Shown piece by piece: positions 26,401 to 39,802 of a stretch of 64,000 nt of DNA (positions within the stretch are counted from its first letter, which is position 1; each line of letters opens with the position of its first letter). The position numbers and the translations under genes were made by a program. This DNA comes from Todiramphus chloris collaris (Eukaryota > Chordata > Aves > Coraciiformes > Alcedinidae), in assembly GCA_025345505.1 (NCBI GenBank), contig JANVCC010000073.1, positions 5,531,448 to 5,595,447 of the forward strand. Direction: 5' to 3'. The notes below the pieces were generated by a model. That model worked only from the letters and a program-made list of their open reading frames with translations. It ran no database searches and was not told the DNA's origin.

Positions 26401-27104
26401 CGGTACAAGCATGTTACTCGGAGAGAGTGGTTGTGCTTAGCCCCAAGTCAAAGAACAAGACTAAATCCTTGCACAGGTTTATTTTGTCCTTCTCAGACAT
26501 CAGTGTTCAGTGAGGAATCTCATATCCAAGGAAGGTGTGTCTGACATTTGTGCAGCAGGTCACACTTGTGCCTAAAGATCGAGTCAGTTGGGTGCTTCGG
26601 TTCCTTTAAAAAACAGAGTCGGATTTAAAGCCTGATACAAACTACATTTTATTTGCTATGCAGAGAAAAGGTACCTTAAAATGATCTTTTTACTCACTCA
26701 CGGAGAGAGCAGTGTTCCTACTTGCACTCAGTGCAATTCATCACACTCGGCATGTGCATGTTTCCTCTCCGAGTTCCTCGGTGATTAAAACACAATTGAA
26801 GTGCTATGTGTAATTTGATTCTGCATTGCGCTGCGCGTCAGAAAAGGATTAAAAATAAGCTCTTAGAGTACAGATTATGTGAAGCATCATACAAGATGTG
26901 ACAGGAGCACTAATGAATCCAACTCTAATAATGAATAAATTGGGACAGTTTAGCCACAGAGCTGTGCTTTGCTTTCCAATGGATGCCTTATAGAGAGTAT
27001 TTGTCAACAAGACTTAAATGCATAAGTAATTTTTTCAGATGGGTAAAGCCGTGTTGGTTCGGTACTCGGGAGTAAGCACTGGAAGCAGTAGTTAGTTGTT
27101 GAAC

Positions 27105-27128
27105 ATATATATATATATATATATATAT
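27105..27128. repeat. (AT)12 microsatellite
   Basis: Twelve uninterrupted AT units flanked by TTGAAC and ACTGGTAC. Probably polymorphic in length. Confidence 0.97.
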
Positions 27129-28329
27129 ACTGGTACTTGAAACTGGCTTATTAGGAAGTACAGGAATTTATTGTCTTTAGTACAAACACTGAAGATTTGG
27201 GCTTGTTTATGCCATCACACTGACATCTGTACTTCCCTTGTAGATAAATTGTCTTTTGCAGTGGCTGGAGAGCAAAACGTGCACTGTTCACATTAAAGGA
27301 TCTTTGGTTTTCCTGTATAGTCAGTGTCTGAAATCCATTCAGCACCACAGCTGAGTAGCTTTATTTCACTGCAGCATAATTTTTGATTTTTATATAATGG
27401 ATGGTTTGCTGCCAACACAGCCATCTGTTTGCAGGGAAATTGCGTAAAACAGAAGATGCGCTTGCCTTAGTGATAGATCCTGGCCTTGTGTTCTCCATGG
27501 CGTGGCTCCCATCCAGGGCTAAGCTAACCAGGGGAGAGGCAGAGCTCCGTGCTTGCCATGCAGCCACCCCTCTGCAAGGGCAGACCAAGACACGGCACAC
27601 GGGCTGCAGTTCCCACCCACATCAGGTTTCTCGTTTGAGCCTGTGAACGACGCTGGAAAGCACATTAAATCCCATCTAATATTGTGCCACAATTCAGTAG
27701 CAGTAAGGTTAAAAACACCCCCGAGAATGATAGCTGCGTGCACTCCACAACAGTCACATATGGTGGTCCACGCTCCTGACGCCTTCCCTGCCACAACAAT
27801 CCACCACGGTTCTTTCTCCTCAAAAGGAGTCTTGAAGAGGCTCTTGAGAAATTAGTAGGATGCTGAGACTGAAGAGACCTTTGTCTCCAACCTTCACACA
27901 TCCCTGAAGAAAAAACCCTAGAATAATTTCCTAGCAGCTTTTCCGTTTGCTAATAATCCTTCATCACCCTTAAGGTTTACAGCATAAAGCTGATCAGAGC
28001 AGGACAAAGCCCAGGCAGGAGGCTGGGAAATCCTGAGCCTCCCAGCAAGAGCAGGAGGTGTCTCAGAGCCCAGTTCTGCCTACTCTGTGGCCCCAACCTG
28101 TGGCAGCAGAGTCATCACAGCCCTTCTCATTTTCTCCACCTACAAACTAAACTATACATTATGACTCAGGCCTTTGGGACCCATTGTCATGAAAACCCCT
28201 GCACACCTCTAGATGCACTCTCGAAGGTGCAGTCCTTCCCTTGAGGATCGTTCTGCCATGTGCTTTCATTTGGAAAAACCTCAGCAGATTTATGTATTAC
28301 CTGTTTATATGGTCGTTAATAACGAGGCT

Positions 28330-29450
28330 GGATTTCTTTTTGCTTCAGCTGGGGTTTTCGGGTGGCTGTTTTAGCAGCTCGGTTGTATCAGGAGAGGTTC
28401 AGCAGTTCGCTTTGCGCAGCCAGCCTTTGTTTCTGAAGAGGCAGCCGGCCTCTGGCTCCAGCCCTGCGGGCACCCCTGATTCTGGCCTTTCGTCTGCACA
28501 GGTCTCTTCAGCACAGATTCTCTTTAGCACGTGTGAGAGGCAGCCAGAGAGGCCACCCATCCCTTCTGAAACGCTGGAACGCACGGGTCACACCGCCAAC
28601 ACCAAAAAGCCTTCTGCTTCTCAGATGCGCGCTTTACCTCAGCTCACCTCCAGACCTTCAGCCTCTCGAATTTATAATTGGGCTTCTCAGAAGCAGGTGA
28701 CAGCTGTGAGCTTGCCGGTCGTCCTCTGTTAGAAGCACCGTTAGTCTCTAATTAAAGAGTAAAGTTCCTCGGAGGGAACCAGTACCGAGCTCACGTGATC
28801 TGCAGGCTCCCAGGCCAGCGGGGAGTCAGGCCCTGCGATGTCTGCTCTTCTTTCAGCCTTTTTGTAACCTCCCAGATTTCCCCCCGACCCCGCTGGCCCA
28901 TCCGGCCCCACCAAGGTGTTTTCCATCCCCCAGTTGCCCTCTGTCGTGGAGAACTGGACATTTCAGTGATCAGCCATTCCATGTAATGCAGCAGGGTAGC
29001 CAAGCTCTGTACCCTGAAGCACTTCAGCAGCCTTCGGGCGTGTTTTGTCCTGGATAGAGAAGGTGATGGGATGGTGAACACCCCCCAGATGAGTACACCG
29101 AGTTTACGATTTAAAGAATTGCTTTCAGCTGGAAACACTGTGCTAATAGCCTGGAAGCTGGACACAGTAGGAGCACTAGGCACTCAAGTTAACTGCCGTG
29201 GCCTTTGGATTGGTTTTTTTTTGTGATGATACCCTCAGACCTTTGCAATGTAACCTGTAGTGAAGAGGCACCTCGGGATGGGAGCTGAGCGGTGGGGGAC
29301 ATGATCGCAGGGTGTACCCCAAAGCCTGTACCCTCGTGAGGCCACCACAGCCTCACTCACTGCATCCCTCAGCCAGAGCAAGAGATGGAAAGCCATGGCA
29401 GAGGAGGTCAGCCTGCTCTGGCAGAGGGGAGAGTTGAGCCCTTGATGACC
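28330..29450. other. GC-richer intronic block of unknown nature
   Basis: This stretch stands out from the A/T-rich intron by GC content and scattered CpGs. It includes a 163-codon open frame at 28241-28732 on the + strand and a 130-codon one at 28791-29183 on the - strand. Neither translation shows a domain, signal or repeat I recognise, and there is no clear promoter. It may be a noncoding transcript, a regulatory element or an old repeat. Confidence 0.35.
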
Positions 29451-31180
29451 TCCTGGACAATTATTCCTTTCTGGTAGAAAAGAAGTGGTCATGGGCAGTT
29501 TGTCCTGGGACGCTGCCTCTGGGTGTTAACATTGTAAGAGACAGCATCTTGCACTCAAATGTGTATGTAACTCAAACTCTATCCCCAGGTATTTCCAACT
29601 GCTAGGTACAGATTTATTTAGGGGTGTGGGGACACTGTTCCTCCTTCTCCCCACCCCATGAGAGATGTATGTTCCCCATAAGGTCTGCCTGGTCCCGCCC
29701 TTGCTCCCCAGACTGCTTATTCTTTCTTGCCCCAGCTACAACTGCTCTTATATATTTAAATAAATTAAATTAAACATAAGGAAATGGGGTTGGGAGGTGA
29801 AGGAATTCATTATGGGTTTTGTTCTTTTTTTAATGGTGTGTGGAATTGCCGTGTGAGATCCTACACTGGGGTGCAGACAAGTGTTTTGTAAACTCAGAGT
29901 ACAGGCAGCCTTCAGTTGTGCTAAATGCAGGGGACAAAAATGGAGAGCCGTATAAGCCACTGTCCAAACCATCTGTTCAAGTCCTCTGCCTTTCATTTCT
30001 GTGGAGCAGAACATAAATTCATTATTAAAATAGCTTGGCTGTGCACAGCAGCTGCTATAATTGCAAAGTTATGCAACTTTAAATGGGAAATTATGAAGTA
30101 GTTTAAAGCAAGAAATTGAGTGGTTTTGGTAGAAAGGATTTCACAAACCTAACATGAACAGAAGTGCTTTATCTATCTGTATTTTCAATATTTCAGGGTA
30201 AAAAGATCTGAACTTACAGTTCATGCAATATAGAAAAGTTTAAGAAATTGAATGCAGGAAGAACTGGTGAAAAAGTGTTAGCCTGGGCTAGAACAAGGCT
30301 AGGCATGAGTTGTGACATGGTTGTACCACAGGCTGTTGGTGAGAGACAGCAAGCCCTCAGCTTCCTCAGTTTCCCCACTGAAAAAAAAGACGACCATCAC
30401 CTTTCCTTTGCACATCCCTTGCATTGGCTCAGGGTCCATCTCTCCTGCGCTGTGGTGCTAGAGCTATTGCAGCTCCAGACATGGGAGAACTGCACTAGCT
30501 CCTGCTGAAGCCCATTGTTGTCATGAGGCTGGTTCCAGTACATGACCGTGGTCTTGGGCAGCACTGCACTGCAACACATTCTGCAGCACCCATATTCTGT
30601 CTGCTTTCTAAGCAGAGCCTGGTTTACGCTGTTTGTACGTATAGCACAGAGCATGAGAGAAGTGTCTTTTACTTTCTGCAGGTGCCTTTTCCTTGCTCAG
30701 ACACTCTGAAAGTTCAGACAGTACAGTAAGAAAAAAAAAAATTGCCTCTGCATGAGAATTAAGTGAAAAAGAAGAAAAATCAGCTGTAAATAAGTTTTTA
30801 TAAAAGCTAGTTTTGTCCCACTTTGTGATGTACATGAAGTTAACTAAAGAGCTTAACCCTCTGTATACAGAATTACTTTTTTTACACATTTTATACAGAA
30901 TTCTATGTGTATGGACTTACACTGCAAACAAAACCTCTGCTGTCTTGTTCTGTTTCTTCTTCATATCTTCCCTCTTTCTCTATGTCAATGCCATTCTGAT
31001 ATAGGTGTATGATCTCTCCATATATGGCTTGTGTAAGTCTTAAATAAATGGGTAGAAAAGTCATGCTTTTTTCAAGCAGATTTTCAGAATCCAGGAGGAG
31101 AGAAAACCTTTCAAGCTCATACTTTTTAATCTAGCTAATGTCAGTACTAACAATCTTTTCTACCCTTCCCCTTCGTCCAG

Positions 31181-31335
31181 GTATCACTGTAGATAAGCAC
31201 GGATTTATTTACTTCGTCGATGGTACCATGATTCGGAAAATTGATGAAAATGGTGTGATCACAACAATAATAGGTTCAAATGGCCTCACATCAACCCAGC
31301 CACTGAGCTGTGACTCTGGAATGGACATCACTCAG
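31181..31335 (+). CDS. TENM1: TENM1 exon: beta-propeller blade ([10 protein letters not shown])
   Basis: This 155-base exon runs from GTCCAG to CAG|GTAAAC and ends in phase 0. It codes for [20 protein letters not shown], then [20 protein letters not shown], then [21 protein letters not shown] is one of the most conserved teneurin sequences and is an NHL blade with the usual D-G turn. [11 protein letters not shown] and [15 protein letters not shown] follow TENM1. The open frame starts before the acceptor and extends beyond the donor; both ends were set by splice consensus and by frame agreement with the next exon ([10 protein letters not shown] across the junction). Confidence 0.97.
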
Positions 31336-34300
31336 GTAAACACCTGCTTTTCACGTCTTGTCACTTTTTTACTCTTCTCTTGCGGAGACAGATGACTTAG
31401 TTTCTTGTACAAGGGTTGTGTATCAGAATATGCTGGATGAATCAGATAATTCTGGACTGCACAGTATGGAGTGGATCTTCCATTCACATGATTATTTTAA
31501 GGTATACTATATAAATGCAGAGCTATCCACTTTTTTTCCAGGAGATGACGTATGAATGTGTAGAGGAGCTTAGCTAAAGAATACATACTGCTTTAGAAAG
31601 TTGTTTGATACTCTTGAGATAGATCTTCTAAGGAGTTTATTAGAAGTTTCAAGTGCTTACCTTTAGTCCAGCATTCAGACCGATTTGCTTGAACTGCTAA
31701 ATGGAAAATTATATATATATATTTTGTTTACATGTAAATCTGTTCTAAATGCTCCTGGAGGATGATTACAGTAAGTAATTACACAACAGCAGTATTGTAG
31801 TGAAGCTACTGCATTTCAGTACATTTCTCAAAGTGTTTTTCAGTTCTTATTTCAAGAGCAGTATAGAAGAAATAGGACTAAAAGACCCTTATCACATCTC
31901 TACTGTACGCTAAAAAAGATATATAGATAAACACGAAGAAACATAAATAGTACTCTTGACCAGTCAGTGAGCCACACTTGCAGATAGCACAAGGAAGAGC
32001 CTTTGCCAACAAAAACTTGAATTAATCAGCTTCAAAATGGTGGAAAAGCTGTACTTGAAAAAATAGTGAGGCATTCAAGTAACATACTGAAGTTATATTA
32101 TGGGCTGTGTAAGCTAATATCCAGGATCCAGTTAGTTTTGCATTTCATTTTTTCCCTGCCCTTTCCTCAGTCCTTCACAGTTGGAAAATCCCAGTTCAAA
32201 TACACTGCGTAACAATGGTGAGAGCTTGTTCCTCTTTTCTAAGTAGACTATGAGTAATAGCAAGTGATTATAATCTTGTATTCACTTACGTGAAGAATGT
32301 GGGGTTGACATTTTGAGTAGTTCTTATCAAAGTTCACAGGGACAAACGATGGACTCCAATGCTGCTGTCACAGAAGCACTTGGGAATTTTACTATTAGAG
32401 CCCAAACGGAAAAATATGTCTGTGTTCCATTTCAGATGTCACTGCACCCTAAGGATGTGCAAATGTGGTGAGGGGAACCTCAGCTTCCCTGTTCCCAGTT
32501 CTGGGATAGACAGACCATTGTATTCCCTCTGGTCCAGTAGGCACATAATTATTCTATGTAAAACAGAACCGGGTCAACTGGCTTAGTTGTGCTAAACCCA
32601 AGTTTAAACTAGCCTGGTAATTGTCTTAAGCTTCTGGGCTTCTTGCCTGGGCATCTTACAGCTTTTGGGCATCTTGGCTTCTGCTCTGGCACCTCTTGTT
32701 GCAGGAGAGCCCATCCTGCAGGTGATGAGCAGAAGGCCACTGCAGCGGGCAGAGCTCCCCGGCTGGAGGCTCTCGGTCTCCGCTCCATTACTACGAACCA
32801 TCTGGCAGGAGCGATGCCTCGTGGAACTTAAAGCTGCTTGAAGCACATTTACTTGCTTCTTGGATACATATAACAACTGCCTGGGGCATCAATAACCAGA
32901 TTAGACATCTCTGAGGTGCAGGGAATGGTGCCAGGTGCAACGTCTGCTCCCTGCCTTCTCCCTGGGATCTGCAGCTCGGGCTGTACAAATAATTGCTTTA
33001 CTGGCCACGTAACGTGTGGCTGTGCATTCCTGTGCAAATTTTTGCTCAGTTAAAAAATGTCTCACTAAATCTGAAATGGTGACTTTTGGTAGCTCCAATT
33101 CCTTTTTAAAAATGCAAATACCCTTTAGCAAAGAAGTTGCAGCAGAGGGTCTGGAAAATGCAGAAATAAAAATTGTTTTATTTTTTTAATTAAAATTAAA
33201 TGTAAAAGGTAAACTTTTGGGGCTGAAATCAAATATGCCAGATTTGTAAGAAAATTTAACTAGCCCTAAAATCGTATATTGTTTTGGTAGGTTGGCTACT
33301 TGTCAGGAACAGGTTTAGTTTACCTTACCCTATAGCATAGTTCCAGTGCTCTGGAGAAAGGGATCCTGCAAGATCATATACTTTATAACAGTACTGTATA
33401 ACTTTCTGTGTGATAAGTAAAGACACATTGTTGACAATCTGCAGTAAAAATACACATCCAGCTTCTGGAAGCATTTATTTTCCTGTAGGATTTGACTGGG
33501 GGGGGTGTAAGTGAATCTACTTACTGAAAATTTTCACAAAATCCATACTTGTGAGGTTTTTCCACATAGGCAGTAAAACACAGACATGAAATAAATGCCA
33601 AGAATGCATGTTCTGAAAAGTGACTGTATCAAATTTGTTCTATAGTCTTCTTTCAAAGTTGTTGCTAGGAACTGGAAAACCCTATGGAATAATCACATCC
33701 CCTCTAAGTCAAGCATGTTAATCTGAAATTACATCAATGAAAATAAGGGAATGATCTTTTCACTTAGTCAGAAACAATTGTATATCCTTGCAAGGCTGCT
33801 CAGTTTATTCCAGAATGGCATAAACATAAATGAAAAATGAATTTGGCCCATCTCCACTTAAATTGTTTTTTTGGCTAAATTACAAATGGCATTTACATCA
33901 AGCGAATGTGGGTTGCTCACAAATTGTGTGTTTAGAGGGACTTATGAAATAGGTTAATAAAAATCAATTCTCAGAGCTAAATTGGTTCTGACAGTAAAAT
34001 CAACGACTTGCTCAAAATCAGTATTTCTTGATTTACCAAAGTACAGAAATGTTCTTTGGAAGTAAACAGATAGAGTAACTGCCCATGCCAAACACTACCA
34101 TAAATGACAAGCTTTCACTTTAAAGCAGTCACTTTAATAAATGAGTTGATTATGAAAGGATTTCATCATTTATTCCAATATCAGTTGTGATGGAAACACT
34201 TCTTATTAATCATTCTCTATTTGTTATTCACCACCTTCTCATTCTTAAGCATAGTATTGTGCATTCATAACGGGGAAAGGGAAGGACATCTGGGGTTTGA

Positions 34301-37300
34301 AAGATTATGTGTTATGGCAAATAAACCACCAAGCTCTGACTAATTGCATTGATCTCATAGTTTCCTGTGAGGATGTTCATCTGAATTTAGAAGGAAAAGG
34401 ACGTTCGGCTGAAGTGTTTCTGTGGTATGCCACCATTCTCAGCATGTACAAAACTTGGGTGACTTTTCTTCTCAGCACAGATGATTTTCATGTTCTTCAT
34501 CTAGTTAATAAGGAGCAAATCTAAACAAAGTGGTTCTTCAGAGCTAGGTTTATGAATATATATATATGTATATACTCAACACTCACCATAGGTGCCAGGA
34601 TTTTAGCAGACATCTACATGAAAATCAGTTATTCCAGTATCTTTCATCCTGATAGAGCTGGTTGTGAGTTTTGAAAACGCAGCCTCTGAAACCTGAATAC
34701 TAGAACATGAGCAAGATCTAAACTCTAAAGGGAAAACATTTTTGAAAAATATCAAAAGATGACGTTGATCTTCTCTTGTTCTGTGATTTTTAATATTCAC
34801 CTGATTAATCTACAGCACCCAGCATCTAAATGCTGGACATTACAGATGAGGGCATCTGCCTCTCAGTCCTTGGCTGCTTCTAGGTCAGGCTCCCATTCTT
34901 CATTTGTTCTTTGGAATCTGTTTTGTTTTAGGTTAATTAAATGGATAATAAGCCGTGTTGAACAATATACTTTTGCATCTGAGCTGGAGGCACCATGGAT
35001 TGGGCTAGCTGATCTCTCAGCTCTGTGGTCTACTGAATATCTCCTGTCAAATCAAAGTCCAGCTGAAGAGAACAGAATTACCTGCTACATCTCCTACCTT
35101 CCCCATGGCCTTTGGATAGGAAGGCTATTGTAGGTACTCTAAATCAGGGACATCAGCTTTGATCTGAAATACTCCTACTGACTTCTGGAATTGCTGCAGA
35201 ACCCGTGGCAGGGCCTCCCGGCCACAAGCCACAACTGGAGTGCTAAGGGAGGAAACTGGGACGAAGAGTGAAAGAAGGAAAAGGGAGGGAATCACTGTTC
35301 TTGGTCTAGATCAGAGGCATCTCTAGGTTGCTCTTTTTCTCAAATGTACACACTCTCTTTGTGTTTTCTGCATCCCCAGGGTATACAGGAATACTTCAGC
35401 CTGGTTATTGGTGGCAAATGAGAGCACATTGTGTGGGTATATCTGCCTTTCTGTCGGTATTCTTTTCCTCACAGTAAATAAAAATCTTGGGGCAATTTCA
35501 AACAAATTTGTAGAGGAGCACCAGCCTTCACAGCAATTAAATTCCTACATGTTCCATAAAAAAATATTAATCCAGTTGGAGGGGAGAGACCTAAAGTGCC
35601 CTTTCAAAAGGAAATATTGCAGCATGAGCTTTCTTTTATTAAACTCTGGAGATTCCACTCAGGCTCTCATAAATGCCCCATTCACAGGAAAAGCTTCATT
35701 TAGTGCTTGGATCTTATTAAACTCCCCAGCCAGTCAGCCATGAGACGGAAGTCCTTAGGAAACCAGACTTCATTAGATCCAGCGTTCATAGAAGTTATAT
35801 TGACGTCGTGGGACGTTTTGTGTGAAAGTAAAAACACTTGAGCTCAGCTTGAGCGATAAGCTTCACTGCTTTTCTGCCTCCATTGCTGTGGTGAAAGCCG
35901 AGGAGAGAAATAACAGGTATTTCTACCATCTTGCAATTTCATCCTGTATCTTTCCTCCCATGAGAAGTATGTGGGCTGAATTTCCACCACTCTGATCCTC
36001 AAGTCACTTATCTATGCAAGTGGTAGAGGAGAGTGTTTGGGAACTGTTTAAACCAATCTCGAGCACAGTCGCTGCAAATACAGAGACCAAACATTTGCAA
36101 GGCAACAGAAAATGAATCCCAAGAGCTTTCTCTTAGCCTGTAACCATGGCCTTGTTCTCGTGCTGATGTCAGTCCCACTAGGCACGAGTCTGTGCCAAAG
36201 TAATAGCTCCATCCTGATTGATGGTGTTAATAACTGTCACTGCTGTGTTCCAAAATGAAAGGTCTGGTTTGAAGACTTTTTCTTGACACCTGCACTTCAT
36301 CAGCCTTTGTTCAGCAGTTCTCCATTGTGAGGGAACCATCTATATTGTGTTGCTTCACCTAAACTTCAGTGACACTGCAAAATGTTTGGCACCCTTATTA
36401 AAACGTGACAGTGTTACCTACGTAGGCAATTTGCTTGCATAGGTCAAATTAAAAAGCAGATTGCTATAACAGGGTTGAAAGGTGACCCACACATGGTAAA
36501 AATGCCATGTTCTGGACAGCCTGCTTTGAATGATGGAGGAGAGGGCAGAGAGCAATAAGGAATGCTGTTGATGACCTAGTTGAAATAGTGAAGTGAGTGA
36601 CAGAATGCTGGAAAGCAGGAGTAAAGATGAGCAGAACTGCTTGAAAATGTCATATATATCTCAAAAATGCAAACGCTGACATTGCTCCTGCAGTCCCAAG
36701 TGCTGCAGGCGCTCCCCACCAGCATCTCACAGGCACAATATGCTTCAGTGGCATTGTGGAAGCCTTTTGAGCAGAACAAAAAGCTCCCAGGACATGGTGA
36801 CCTCACTTGAAAGCCATGATGAGGGTCTGCTCATCAGAGCAAGCACAGCCTCAACAGAACTTTCACTGGATATGTTTGGAGAAAGGAAAGGAAAATGTGA
36901 AAGACAAAAAATATGATCCAGTGAACAGGTGAGAAACGGGGGGAGCGGGCTGCCAGCTTATAAACTAAATTGATTCTAGGCTGAAGCACTTTTAAGTCAG
37001 GTTGAGAGTAGGGTATCACAAAGCAACTGCAGGATTACATGGAGCCAGTTAATTAATTAGTACTGCAGGTTGGAGGAAGACACAATTGCTTGAGGTGTTT
37101 CTGTGCATACCCAGCAATATATACTGCATTCTTGTAAAAGGAGAAAGCATAAAAGGCTTCCTCATTGTTTGGTTTTTTTACCACTAGATGCATAATATTC
37201 TAATTGTGTCCGAGAGCTGCATGCCATCAAAAAGGCACAGCGTTGTTTTCACTGGAGCAAAGTATTGCAAAATTAACCCTGCTCTTGATTTACTTTTAGT

Positions 37301-38739
37301 CTTCTGCCTGTGTGAGACTTCTGATACACTGTTCTATTTATGTGTAATTAATGCATCATAAATATTCCAAATCTCTGAACTGTGTTTTTCAGTGCTTCGC
37401 AGAAACATGTTTTATGTGTGTTCATGAAATGCCTGAACAAAAAGCACACAAAGCAGAAATGACAGTTTATAGGCCCTTGAATTTTTATTTGTGGCCTTGC
37501 CTTATAGAAGACTTTTTTTCTTTCTAGAAAAGATCTTTATCTTTTCTCATTTTTGCTGCATGAAGGAGCGCAAACAACCTGTTTTGGTTTTCTTCCAGTA
37601 GAAAGTCATCTTGTTCTCTAGTTTTTCTTACTGTGCTGCTTAATCTCAACTTCTTTTTTCCTCTGGCTTTTCTGGAGTACCAGAGATGCTAACTGGAGTG
37701 GAAGTTGTGGCCCCAGCAAGACCAGCAACTGTTTTGCCACTGACTTCAGTGGAACCAGAGCTTCTCCCTTCACTGAAATGGTAGAGTGAGGGGTGAGTGT
37801 GTAGCAAAGAGCAGCTATATCCTAAAAGAGTGTATGTGCTTCAGAAAAACAGACCAAAGCAGGTAGTGGACAAAGCCTTTACTGAGGCATCTTCAAACCT
37901 TTTCAAAAATGAGCCCCCCAGCAATTAATTAAGAGTTAATCTTTGGAGACATAAGCCTGTGGAAAATACTTCCAGCCATAATAGCATATGCAGGAACAAG
38001 TAGTCACTAGTATCCATGCTTTGACACAAAACCAAGCTGAAAGCCTTTTTAAAAAAGGATCTTCAGGTAGAAGATAAAATAATCTGTTCCCAGGAGGAGA
38101 GGAGAGGTTAAGTAGCCTCTCTTTAACAGGAACTGAGAGAAAAGAGGCTCATAGGATTAGAACCTCAGGTGGAAGCAAAAAAAATCTGCGAGAGCTCATG
38201 AATCTGACTTGTGGGTGTATAATATGATTTTTAGAATATCAAACAGAAAGCTGGGTGGTTTCATCACAGCTAATTTATATTCTAATCAAATTATTCTATC
38301 ACTGAATTTGAAATATTAGTCACAGAAGCGAGATAGCATGTGGTGAAGTCACACTGAAATTTCTTCCTTAAAGCCCCAGTGCTCCTTTTCTATTGGTCAC
38401 CTGCATTCTAGCAATTTATTTCAGTTACCTGCCATAAATAATGCATTACTGCTGAGTAAAAGACTATGTACATTTTAATCAACTCTTCCAGTGATCGCAT
38501 CCTTTTCTTTGTTGAGACAGGGAGTGTTAGGCATTTGATGGTGAAGTGAAGGAGACCTGACAAACCTCTGCTCATGACTTTTCTCTTACTTTTTGCTATA
38601 CAGAGCCAGATTTATGCAGAGCCAGATTTAAATGGCTTTTTAAATCATTTTTTTTCTAATAAGAAATTGCAAGAAGGAAGAAAATTCTGTAAGAATTGGA
38701 TGGCTGACAAGAAGTTAGAAGCTCAGCCCTGAGTCTAGG

Positions 38740-39237
38740 TACTCTCAGTGCTGATAGCACTGGGATGTTCCCGTTACTGCTGGGCAGGGCTCACACAGCC
38801 CAAGGCCTTTTCTGCCCCCCAGCCCAGCAGCCAGCAGGCTGGGGATGCACAAGCAGCTGGGAGGGGACCCGGCTGGGACGGCTGCCCAGAGGGCCATCCC
38901 AGACCATATGACATCATGCTCAGCAACAGAAGGCTGGGGATGTTCAGAGTGATGATGTTTGTCTTCCCAAGTAGCTGTTACCTGTGATGGATCCCTGCTG
39001 GGGGATGTTCATCCCTGGGGATGGCTGAACTCCTGCCTGCCCATGGGAAGTCATGAATGAATTCCTCGTTTGCTTTGCATGTTCACACTGCTTTTGCTTT
39101 CCCTATTAAACTGTCTTTATCTCAACCCACAAGTTTTCTCACTGTCACTCTGCCAGCTTTCTCCCCCATCCTGACATGGTGGGAATGAGCAAGCAGCAGT
39201 GTGGGGCTCAGTTGCTGGCTAGGGTTAAACTGTGACA
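38740..39237 (+). mobile_element. Degraded avian LTR (endogenous retrovirus-type), probably solo
   Basis: From GTGCTGATAGCACTGG to GTTAAACTGTGACA this matches, from memory, a long terminal repeat family common in bird genomes. Supporting pieces are GGCTGGGGATGCACAAGCAG with GGGAGGGGACCC, then CATATGACATCATGCTCAGC, then GTTTGTCTTCCCAAGTAGCT. Further along are TGCCCATGGGAAGT, a poly(A) signal ATTAAA at 39104-39109 followed by CTGTCTTTATCTCAACCCAC, and an end in TGACA. The usual TATA box after CTCAGC is lost (CAACAGAAGG instead). No primer-binding site or gag-pol sequence follows, so it looks like a solo or truncated LTR. It is in sense orientation. The 5' edge and the family name are uncertain. 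Confidence 0.75.
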
Positions 39238-39718
39238 CACACCAAATGCTGCTTGTCCCCGTATATATCCATGTGGCAATTCCAACTCATCCAAGCTGCC
39301 TTGCCACCCCCAGGCTTCCTCCAGTTGGCCCACCATCCTTGCATGGTTAACCCAGCACACTGCTCAGCTCCTCAGGCACCTGATCCCCTTGCAGCTCTCC
39401 AGTCAATGGGTTCCCACCTAAGAAGCAGGTCTCATTTTGAGGCTCTCCTGTCAGTCTTTCCAAGCAAGCAACTTACCTGGTTGCTTTTCTTCCTTATGTA
39501 CAGGTAGCCTTTGATTATGTCTCTCATTTAAATATGGTTTCAGTATGATAGAGTCTAGCTGAGGAGTTATTTGTGGCAGAGGCCCTGTATCTGCTGTGCT
39601 GAATTACACTGCTGAAAATGTTTTGCTGCAGCTTTGCCAGCCAGGTGGGATTCTGCAGTGGGTTGAGCTATATCAGTTACTACATCTTTTTTCATCTGTT
39701 GAGGAGGCATAGTGAACA

Positions 39719-39802
39719 AAATGTATGCATGAAGAACATATATATGCATAGTATGTACCTAGATATTCATATATAGCTATGTGTATATACATATATGTTT
39801 AT
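39719..39802. repeat. TA-rich imperfect repeat
   Basis: A stretch rich in ATATATG, TATGTATG and TATATACATATATG variants. It is low-complexity sequence, probably a decayed TA/TATG microsatellite. Confidence 0.7.

Larger units (their letters stand above)
20390..31180 (+). other. TENM1: Large intron (10.8 kb) inside the propeller
   Basis: The donor is GTAAGA and the acceptor CTTCGTCCAG. It contains T-runs at about 20728-20742 and 23471-23486, an (AT)12 microsatellite at 27105-27128 and a GC-richer stretch at about 27400-29500. Nothing else is recognised in 20900-27000 or 29600-31100. Confidence 0.8.

Noticed and set aside
28241..28732. 163-codon open frame on the plus strand as a gene
   Set aside because: No domain, signal peptide or family similarity is seen, and the local GC content makes long chance frames likely. 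Kept only as a composition anomaly.
39104..39109. ATTAAA as the poly(A) site of TENM1
   Set aside because: It belongs to the LTR, and the TENM1 reading frame continues with four more exons downstream.
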